Part shown: piece by piece, positions 1-4,870 of the stretch | How positions within the stretch are numbered: the first letter of the stretch is position 1 | Layout of the letters: every line of letters starts with the position of its first letter | Source of the DNA: Tardiphaga sp. | GTDB lineage: Bacteria; Pseudomonadota; Alphaproteobacteria; Rhizobiales; Xanthobacteraceae | DNA length: 6,696 nt | Assembly (NCBI GenBank): GCA_028290765.1 | Contig: JAQGJF010000324.1 | Span: forward strand, 1 to 6,696 | Reading direction: 5' to 3' | Program-made: the position numbers and the translations under genes | The notes under the pieces: generated by a model | The model's database searches: none | Told to the model about the DNA's origin: nothing | Seen by the model: the letters and a program-made list of their open reading frames with translations, nothing else

Positions 1-75
1 CTATGACGGCGACGTGGCGGCGATGGCACGATCGAGGACTGGGGCGAGCTGCGCCGCGAGGCCGCTAACGGACGC

Positions 76-106
76 AAGCGGACCACGCCAGTGGCGTGAT
101 CCGCTT
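76..106. terminator. Imperfect hairpin just beyond the 3' end of the minus-strand SDR
   Basis: The arms AAGCGGA (76-82) and TCCGCTT (100-106) pair perfectly. Inside them, after one C/A mismatch, CACGCC (84-89) pairs with GGCGTG (93-98) around an AGT loop, giving about 13 base pairs over 31 nt. It begins 9 nt past the stop codon of the minus-strand SDR, where a terminator or 3'-end stabilising structure would be expected. Neither side carries a proper T tract, so it is not a textbook rho-independent terminator. It could instead mark the shared end of two convergent genes, since one plus-strand frame stops at 97-99 inside it. Confidence 0.45.
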
Positions 107-114
107 GATGTTGC

Positions 115-897
115 TCACATCGTGCCGGGGAACGCGCCGCCGTCGAGCAGGATGTTCTGGCCGGTGATGAAGCCGGCCTTGGCGCCGCACAGGAAGGCGC
201 AGGCCAAGCCGAATTCTTCCGGATCGCCAAACCGGCCGGCGGGATTTTCGGCGGCGCGCTTTTTCATCAATTCCTCGGCGGTTGTTCCCGCCGCCTTGGC
301 CTGATTGGCCGAGACCGTCAACAGCCGGTCCGTCACAAAAGGCCCGGGAAGCAGCGCGTTGATCGTGACGTTTTCTCGTACCGTCTTGCGCGACAGTCCG
401 GCGACAAAACCGGTGAGGCCGGTGCGGGCGCCGTTGGACAGGCCCAGCACATCGATCGGCGCCTTCACCGCGGCCGAGGTGATGTTGACGATGCGGCCGA
501 ATTTCCGCGACATCATGCCGTCGACGGTGGCCTTGATCAGCTCGATCGGCGTCAGCATGTTGGCGTCGAGCGCCTTGATCCAGTCGTCGCGGGTCCAGTT
601 GCGGAAATCGCCGGGCGGCGGTCCGCCGGCGTTGTTGACTAGGATATCCGGGTTCGGACAGGCCTTCAGCGCCGCCTCGCGGCCGGCCAGCGTGGTAATG
701 TCGCCGGCGACTTCCTTCACCTCGATCTCGGGATAGGCCGTGCGCAGCTCGGAGGCGGTCTTGGCCAGCGCTTCGGCGCCGCGCGCGGTCAGCGTGACAT
801 GCACGACATACGCCGACAATGCGGTCGCGCAGGCGCGTCCCAATCCCTTGCTGGATGCGCATACCAGCGCATGGCGGCCTTTGATCCCAAGATCCAC
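115..897 (-). CDS. Atypical short-chain dehydrogenase/reductase (SDR), FabG-like, catalytic Tyr and Lys replaced
   Basis: A 260-residue Rossmann-fold protein of the SDR superfamily, presumably cytoplasmic; substrate unknown. The nucleotide-binding loop reads CASSKGLG (13-20) where classical members have TGxxxGxG. NNAG (88-91) and the conserved Asn (N113) are present, and the active-site Ser is S141 (NITSAA). At the position of the catalytic YxxxK the protein has S154-N-G-A-R158, so both Tyr and Lys are missing. The protein continues to a normal C-terminal DGG motif. It resembles the 'BKR-like SDR-like' proteins, which are known to depart from the NAD motif and catalytic tetrad, so names such as 3-oxoacyl-ACP reductase should not be taken literally. 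The GTG start is chosen because AGGAG lies 7 nt upstream and the SDR homology begins there; the longer in-frame start at 1020 adds 41 residues unlike any SDR. The same-strand cvpA-like gene lies 187 bp upstream, with a hairpin between. Confidence 0.92.
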   Translation of the reverse strand: MDLGIKGRHALVCASSKGLGRACATALSAYVVHVTLTARGAEALAKTASELRTAYPEIEVKEVAGDITTLAGREAALKACPNPDILVNNAGGPPPGDFRNWTRDDWIKALDANMLTPIELIKATVDGMMSRKFGRIVNITSAAVKAPIDVLGLSNGARTGLTGFVAGLSRKTVRENVTINALLPGPFVTDRLLTVSANQAKAAGTTAEELMKKRAAENPAGRFGDPEEFGLACAFLCGAKAGFITGQNILLDGGAFPGTM

Positions 898-904
898 TGT
901 ATCA

Positions 905-909
905 CTCCT
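905..909 (-). promoter_or_regulatory. Shine-Dalgarno site fixing the GTG start of the atypical SDR
   Basis: AGGAG on the minus strand, 7 nt before the GTG at 897. It is the best ribosome-binding site near the gene and decides between this start and the upstream ATG at 1020. Confidence 0.8.
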
Positions 910-940
910 GAATGGTTGGATGATTGTCGAGGAAAAGTCT

Positions 941-972
941 TCGCCGCCGACCTTAGCCAGTCTTGGCGGCGA
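941..972 (-). terminator. Strong GC-rich hairpin between cvpA-like gene and SDR
   Basis: TCGCCGCC (941-948) pairs perfectly with GGCGGCGA (965-972), extended by one G-U wobble and one A-T pair to a 10-bp stem with a 12-nt loop. Read on the minus strand, the stem is followed by AGACTTTTCC, a modest T run. It lies 113 nt past the cvpA stop and 44 nt before the SDR start. It could end or attenuate transcription coming from cvpA, or be a structured leader of the SDR mRNA. I cannot tell these apart from sequence alone. Confidence 0.5.
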
Positions 973-1025
973 TGATAAGCGGCCGGAAGCGCATGAAGGG
1001 CATACCGGCGCCTTCCGCATCGGGC

Positions 1026-1069
1026 CCGATCCGTTACCCGATCCTTATCCGATCCGTTACCCGATCCTT
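1026..1069. repeat. Two 21-bp direct repeats made of four spaced GGATCGG units
   Basis: A 21-bp sequence occurs twice without mismatch (1026-1046 and 1049-1069), period 23 bp. Each copy holds two CCGATCC heptamers (GGATCGG on the minus strand), giving four units starting at 1026, 1038, 1049 and 1061, that is 12, 11 and 12 bp apart. The array begins 15 bp past the cvpA stop codon, in the non-coding space before the SDR. The near-helical spacing suits a protein-binding array, but a simple slippage-derived tandem repeat is equally possible. Confidence 0.85.
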
Positions 1070-1084
1070 GGGCGGCGCGGGTGG

Positions 1085-1600
1085 CTAGATCCGGTGGTCG
1101 CGCTTGAATTGATCGATCATGGCGGTGGCCTCCGGCGGCAGTGATTTGAAGCCTTTCTGGCCGGCCGCCGAGAGCATCGGGCGCAGTTGCGATCCAACGA
1201 GGAACGCCGGCTGCAGGGTCGGCGGAATCAACTGGTCGAAGATCAGCACCATCGTCACCGCGATCAGGAATACCCTGATCGCGCCGAGCGCGGCGCCGCC
1301 GAGACGATCGCCAAGACCGATATCGGATCCGATCATGTCGTTGACCGCCATCCGCAGCAGCGTCCCCAGCACGATGCCCACCACCACGAAGCTGGCGAAG
1401 AAGATCAGGGAATTCTGCGTCATCGACACGGCGGGATTGCCGGCGATCTGCGGCACGATCAGCGACGTCGCCCAGACCGCGATCGGCATCGCCAGGAGGT
1501 AGCCGAGAATGGTGACGCCGCTGCGCAGCAGCCCGGCCCGAAACCCGGCGATCACGGCGACGGCCAGAACGAGATAGACGGCGATGTCGAAGCTGTTCAT
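1085..1600 (-). CDS. CvpA-family integral membrane protein
   Basis: A 171-residue inner-membrane protein of the CvpA (colicin V production) family. Four hydrophobic segments are visible at about residues 5-20, 27-49, 63-86 and 103-122. The glycine-rich stretch LGDRLGGAALGAIR (96-109) leading into the last segment is the family hallmark. A short polar tail of about 45 residues ends in basic and acidic residues (FKRDHRI). The molecular role of the family is poorly defined; it was first linked to colicin V production and the founding gene lies next to purF. No purF is present here, and the N-terminus differs from the purF/radA-linked alphaproteobacterial protein as I remember it, so this is probably a paralogue. 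The ATG at 1600 is preferred over the in-frame start at 1693 because the extra 31 residues are polar, unlike the family, and overlap the promoter space of the divergent SDR. Its Shine-Dalgarno sequence is weak. Confidence 0.9.
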   Translation of the reverse strand: MNSFDIAVYLVLAVAVIAGFRAGLLRSGVTILGYLLAMPIAVWATSLIVPQIAGNPAVSMTQNSLIFFASFVVVGIVLGTLLRMAVNDMIGSDIGLGDRLGGAALGAIRVFLIAVTMVLIFDQLIPPTLQPAFLVGSQLRPMLSAAGQKGFKSLPPEATAMIDQFKRDHRI

Positions 1601-1695
1601 CGAGCAATATCTCGCGGATTTGCCTAAAATCGTACCCGGTTTGCATCGGCGCCAAGGCGCTATATCAAGGGGGCAACGCCTAGCGGGGGACACGC
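1601..1695. promoter_or_regulatory. Divergent promoter region between cvpA-like gene and SDR
   Basis: These 95 bp must hold the promoters of two diverging genes. On the plus strand TATATC (1661-1666) is a possible -10 element, but no good -35 box sits 16-18 bp upstream; TTGCAT (1641-1646) is only 14 bp away. GGGGGA (1685-1690) is the likely ribosome-binding site, 5 nt before the ATG at 1696. On the minus strand no element is convincing. Confidence 0.4.
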
Positions 1696-2457
1696 ATGTC
1701 CGGTCTATTTGACGTCAGTAAAGAAACCATTCTCATCACCGGCGCTTCGCAGGGCCTGGGGCGGCAGTTTGCGAGGGTGCTGTCCACGCATGGCGCCGCG
1801 GTGGTGCTGGCGGCGCGGCAGGTCGCGAAACTGAAAAACCTCGAGGAGGAAATCCGCGCCAAAGGCGGTCGCGCCGCGGCGGTGCAGATGGACGTCACGG
1901 AATTGGCCTCGATCGGCACGGCGATCGACAGTGCCGAGGCACAGCTCGGCCCGGTCAGCGTGCTGATCAACAATGCCGGCATCGCGGTGGAAAAACTCGC
2001 CGTGGACCAGACCGAGGCGGATTGGGATCAGGTGATCAACGCCAATCTCAAGGGCGCCTATTTCACCGCGACCGAAATCGCGCGGCGCATGATCGCGCGC
2101 CGGCAGGGCGGCAACATCGTCAACATCGCCTCGGTGCTGGGTTTTGGCGTCAGCAAATTTCTCTCGCCCTACACGATCTCCAAAGCCGGCATCATCCAGG
2201 CCACCAAAGCGATGGCGCTGGAACTGGCTGCGAACAACATCCGCGTCAACGCGCTGGCGCCGGGCTACATCGACACCGAGATGAACCACGATTTCTGGTC
2301 GACCCCGGGCGGCGAGAAACTCGCCAAGCGGATCCCGCAGCGTCGCGTCGGAACGGAAGCCGATCTCGACGGCGCGATCCTGCTGCTGGCGTCGGATGCG
2401 TCGCGGTATATGACCGGAAGCGTGGTGACGGTGGATGGCGGCTATCTGCTGAATTGA
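1696..2457 (+). CDS. Classical SDR-family oxidoreductase (FabG-like)
   Basis: A 253-residue cytoplasmic NAD(P)-dependent oxidoreductase of the classical SDR type, at the usual length of about 250. The nucleotide-binding motif TGASQGLG is at 15-22 and NNAG at 92-95. The full catalytic tetrad is present: N117, S146 (NIASV), Y159 and K163 in YTISK. The motif following the active site reads NALAPGYIDTEM, where PG and the T-E-M stretch are typical of this fold, and the C-terminus has VDGGYLLN. Arg41 at the end of the second strand (AARQ), rather than an acidic residue, hints at NADPH preference. The overall look is 3-oxoacyl-ACP reductase-like, but SDR sequences do not reveal the substrate, so no gene symbol is given. 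The ATG at 1696 has a GGGGGA ribosome-binding site and the homology begins within a few residues. It diverges from the cvpA-like gene and is followed by a 327-nt gene-free region, so it is probably monocistronic. Confidence 0.97.
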   Translation: MSGLFDVSKETILITGASQGLGRQFARVLSTHGAAVVLAARQVAKLKNLEEEIRAKGGRAAAVQMDVTELASIGTAIDSAEAQLGPVSVLINNAGIAVEKLAVDQTEADWDQVINANLKGAYFTATEIARRMIARRQGGNIVNIASVLGFGVSKFLSPYTISKAGIIQATKAMALELAANNIRVNALAPGYIDTEMNHDFWSTPGGEKLAKRIPQRRVGTEADLDGAILLLASDASRYMTGSVVTVDGGYLLN

Positions 2458-2460
2458 TTT

Positions 2461-2500
2461 TGTCATTCCGGCGCGCGCTCTGACGCGAACCCGGAATCCG
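2461..2500. repeat. REP-like imperfect palindrome
   Basis: ATTCCGG (2465-2471) and CCGGAAT (2491-2497) are perfect inverted arms, with partly complementary GCGCG/CGCG sequence inside. The element starts 4 nt after the SDR stop codon. The pattern 'GTCATTCCGG...GAACCCGGAATC' matches my recollection of a dispersed intergenic repeat common in Bradyrhizobium and Rhodopseudomonas genomes; this is recalled, not searched. Its position could let it act as a 3'-end mRNA hairpin for the SDR gene. Confidence 0.6.
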
Positions 2501-2619
2501 TACCTCCGGGGTCCTTATTGGTGCCCGCGCAGCCCCGAAAAGCGGCCCTTTTTGCCCCCAAAACCGCCCCGGAACCCGGCCTTCGCCGAACCGTCATAAA
2601 ATCCGGAAAAGATGCTTCG

Positions 2620-2684
2620 CAGCCCTTTCCAAACCGGGCCTGCGTTGGTACATACCGCCCGCACCCAAGGGCTGTGGCCCGGGT
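2620..2684. repeat. Two interlocked inverted repeats (possible structured RNA)
   Basis: CAGCCCTT (2620-2627) pairs with AAGGGCTG (2667-2674), and CCGGGCC (2634-2640) pairs with GGCCCGG (2676-2682). The order is A-B-A'-B', so the two stems cannot nest: they would form a pseudoknot or two alternative folds. They lie about 100 nt upstream of the tRNA. There is no match to an RNA family I recognise. Confidence 0.5.
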
Positions 2685-2784
2685 AGCCTTCTCAGGAAGT
2701 CTCCGGACGGGATTGATCGGCGCCCTCAGGCGTTGGCTGACCGTCGTTCGGTTCCGGTTTTCTCGAAGGCGCGCAATGGTTTAT

Positions 2785-2861
<77 letters not shown>

Positions 2862-2887
2862 AGCTTTGATAGCAATATCAGTGAAAT

Positions 2888-2910
2888 AGCCCGCCTCGTG
2901 CGGGCTTTTT
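2888..2910. terminator. Rho-independent terminator after tRNA-fMet, probably bidirectional
   Basis: AGCCCGC (2888-2894) and GCGGGCT (2900-2906) form a perfect 7-bp stem with a CTCGT loop, followed on the plus strand by a run of five T. This ends the tRNA transcript. On the minus strand the same stem lies 20 nt past the stop codon of the diguanylate cyclase gene and is followed by ATTTCA, so it may also end that convergent transcript less strongly. A second small hairpin, GCCCG-CCG-CGGGC (2914-2926), sits between the two. Confidence 0.88.
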
Positions 2911-2929
2911 CATGCCCGCCGCGGGCCGC

Positions 2930-4432
2930 TCACGCGGTGCCGGTTCCGCGCCGGTCCCGATTGGCCTGCAAATAATACAAGCGCTTGGCGTGAAGCATCT
3001 TCAGGTCGGCACGTTTGACCACTTGCTCCAGCCGGTCGCCGGGGCGGCTGGTGGCGATACCGGTCGAAATGCTCAGCGTGAGGTCGGGATAATACTGGTT
3101 GTTGACCTCGATCAGTTCCGCGAGCGAAGCGAGAACGGCTTCGCCGCCGGCGGCGTCGGTGCCGGGCAGCAGCACCGCGAATTCGTCGCCGCCGATCCGC
3201 GAGACCGAAGCCGGCTTCTCGACCAGCGAGCCGAACACTTCGCCGGCCCGGCGCAACAGCGCGTCGCCGACGCCATGGCCGAGGTCGTCGTTCGCGGTCT
3301 TCAGCCCGTTGAGGTCGGCGATGATGATGGTGACCGGCTTCGGCCCCTTGCGATCGAGCCGATTGAGCTCGTCGACATAGAACGAGCGATTCAAGGTGCG
3401 TGTCAGCACGTCATGGGTGCCGAGATATTCGAGATAGGCTTCGGCTTTCTTGCGCGCGGTGATGTCGGTCAGCGCGATCTGCACCAGCGACCAGTCGTGT
3501 TCATGGTTGGGCAGCACCGAGAATTGCAGCAACAGATGCAGCTTGGTGCCATCGAGCGCATAATTCACCACCTCGCGCTGCTGGAACAGCTTGCCGTCCC
3601 ACAGATCGACGAGCTGTTCGCGAAAATGCGGCTCCATCTCGTCACGGAACACGTCGGCGAGGTTGCGCAACAACGTCTCCTTGTCGGGCGCGCCGAACAG
3701 TTCGAGCGTCCGGCTGTTGACGTCGAGCACGCGGATCTCACTCATGCAACGCGGGACGAACTCCTCGTGCACATCGGTGAAGACGCGAAAATCCTCGATG
3801 CCGCGGGCGCGCACGTCGTCGATGAGCCGTTTCACGGCGCTGAAATCCTCCACCCACAGCGAGACCGGTGAATGGGCAAACAGGCCGAACGCGTAGTTCT
3901 CGCTGTCCACGAGGCGGCGCCGGGCGCCTTCCCGCTCGGTCACGTCCTCGATCGCGATCATGATGCGGTCCCAGCTGTTTTCGTGACCGGGAAGGATGGT
4001 GCCGTTGAGCTGGATATCGAGACGCTCGCCGGCCAGCGTATAGTTGACCGTGTGGCTGGAGAAGCTGATTTGCCCATTCCAAAGCTGGGCCAATTCCTCG
4101 ATATGGCTCTTGAAGGTGTCGTCGCGCATCACCTGGCCGAGATTGGCCATCAGATGAGCAAGGTCGCGGGCACCGAACAACGACAAGGTCTTGCGGTTGA
4201 CCTTGAGGATACGGATACGCTCCGAGCACTGCCGCACGCGGCCGGGGTCGGCGGCGAGGAAGGCCTTGATGTCGCCGACGCCCTCCGCCCGCCATTGTTC
4301 GAACAGCGCCTTGACCGCACTGAAGTCCTCGATCCAGAGCGAAACCGGCGCGAGGTCGAACATTTTAGCGTCGTCATCGGGATGGGTGGCGGGCATTGAA
4401 AACCGGGACGTCATGACCGAGTCAGGTGTCAC
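2930..4432 (-). CDS. Diguanylate cyclase with two tandem PAS-like domains and GGDEF domain
   Basis: A 500-residue protein expected to make cyclic di-GMP from two GTP. No transmembrane segment or signal peptide is seen, so it is cytoplasmic. Two PAS-like sensor modules (about 25-175 and 185-332) are tandem repeats offset by 160 residues: each opens with PVSLW(I/V)EDFSAVK (29-41, 189-201), has an R/S-x-TL-x-LFGA core (80-88, 240-248) and ends with an ALTDIT/AIEDVT-type strand (159-165, 319-325). A linker helix leads to the GGDEF domain (about 335-490). The active site reads GGDEF (414-418), with metal-binding D373 in IADLNG and NDDLGHGVGD (381-390), so catalysis should be intact. The product-inhibition RxxD site expected at 405-408 is EKPA, so classical I-site feedback is absent. 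No EAL domain is present. The GTG start has AGAGG 4 nt upstream, a short spacing; ATG codons at residues 7 and 13 are alternatives and change nothing in the domains. It faces the tRNA convergently and the chemoreceptor divergently. Confidence 0.96.
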   Translation of the reverse strand: MTPDSVMTSRFSMPATHPDDDAKMFDLAPVSLWIEDFSAVKALFEQWRAEGVGDIKAFLAADPGRVRQCSERIRILKVNRKTLSLFGARDLAHLMANLGQVMRDDTFKSHIEELAQLWNGQISFSSHTVNYTLAGERLDIQLNGTILPGHENSWDRIMIAIEDVTEREGARRRLVDSENYAFGLFAHSPVSLWVEDFSAVKRLIDDVRARGIEDFRVFTDVHEEFVPRCMSEIRVLDVNSRTLELFGAPDKETLLRNLADVFRDEMEPHFREQLVDLWDGKLFQQREVVNYALDGTKLHLLLQFSVLPNHEHDWSLVQIALTDITARKKAEAYLEYLGTHDVLTRTLNRSFYVDELNRLDRKGPKPVTIIIADLNGLKTANDDLGHGVGDALLRRAGEVFGSLVEKPASVSRIGGDEFAVLLPGTDAAGGEAVLASLAELIEVNNQYYPDLTLSISTGIATSRPGDRLEQVVKRADLKMLHAKRLYYLQANRDRRGTGTA

Positions 4433-4870
4433 TCTACCTCTAGGCGCAACTCGTTAACAATGTCTCAGTACCTGCGATCGGGCGATTAATCCGGTCTGAA
4501 GTTACAAATTGCCGGGCCAAGTCGGGGGATGCGGACGCTTCGTCGTTCGGGGACGTCCGCTTGCGGCCGTTGAGTCAATCGACTGCGCTCGCGACCATCT
4601 CCAGGTCAGGTGCGATCGAATACTCGCCAAGCACCCCACGCGATCAGGCTGCTGATGAATCGTTTTCGTTGAAGAGTGCTTAGATTACTCCAGGATGAAT
4701 ACGTTCGTTCCGTAGATTTACGGAGGATTTGTCCCGCAAGCGAGGGCGCAACTCTGAGCGAAGGAGCTATCTCCATTCAGCTCAAAGAGGGCCTGGCGTG
4801 GCAATCATCATTAAATCGCCTTTAGCCTCTTTCGAATATTGTCAGCGGACACAGGCAACGGAAACCCAGC
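4433..4870. promoter_or_regulatory. Long divergent intergenic region between diguanylate cyclase and chemoreceptor
   Basis: These 438 bp should contain promoters for both flanking genes; no credible coding sequence is seen. Its AT content is higher than its neighbours, especially at 4660-4730 and 4800-4840. Inverted repeats include GCGGACG (4531-4537) with CGTCCGC (4554-4560), and the perfect TCCGTA-GATT-TACGGA (4709-4724). Related words TAGATTAC (4681-4688) and TAGATTTAC (4713-4721) are 32 bp apart. GGAGGA (4722-4727) looks like a ribosome-binding site followed by a TTG at 4729, but the frame it would open does not look like protein. I found no convincing sigma-70 or EcfG-type promoter pair and no c-di-GMP riboswitch core. 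Confidence 0.5.
4709..4724. promoter_or_regulatory. 16-bp perfect palindrome, candidate operator
   Basis: TCCGTA and TACGGA are perfect inverted 6-bp arms around GATT. It lies about 145 bp before the chemoreceptor ATG in an AT-richer part of the divergent region, where a dimeric regulator could bind. Part of it resembles TAGATTAC 32 bp upstream. Function is inferred from position and symmetry alone. Confidence 0.35.

Larger units (their letters stand above)
2458..2784. other. Gene-free region between SDR and initiator tRNA
   Basis: These 327 nt hold no credible protein gene. An open plus-strand frame (2518-2823) has unnatural composition and runs into the tRNA. A REP-like palindrome lies at the left end, and two interlocked inverted repeats lie in the middle (2620-2684); both are listed separately. 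Further right, CGCC/GGCG arms form a short hairpin near 2720-2732. No clear -35/-10 pair precedes the tRNA, although its promoter should be here. I compared the stretch by eye with 4.5S, 6S and RNase P RNA core motifs and found no match. Confidence 0.6.

Noticed and set aside
898..1020. N-terminal extension of 41 residues on the minus-strand SDR, starting at an ATG at 1020.
   Set aside because: The extension is unlike SDR sequence, overlaps the hairpin at 941-972, and the GTG at 897 has a much better ribosome-binding site.
1320..1334. Palindrome ATCGGATCCGAT inside the cvpA-like gene.
   Set aside because: It is explained by coding sequence (Gly-Ser-Asp-Ile codons), and a single 12-bp palindrome is expected by chance at this length and composition.
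1601..1693. Longer start for the cvpA-like protein at 1693.
   Set aside because: It adds 31 polar residues not expected in the family and would cover the whole divergent promoter region.
2501..2784. Possible 4.5S, 6S or RNase P RNA gene upstream of the tRNA.
   Set aside because: Fragments such as AGGAAGTCTCCGGA recall RNase P or SRP core words, but they do not match, and the expected flanking conserved blocks are missing.
2912..3871. 319-codon plus-strand open frame opposite the diguanylate cyclase gene.
   Set aside because: It is the antisense shadow of a high-GC gene; the minus-strand frame has clear PAS-like and GGDEF motifs.
4433..4870. Possible c-di-GMP (GEMM) riboswitch in the region between the two signalling genes.
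   Set aside because: The conserved GEMM core words were not found on either strand by eye.
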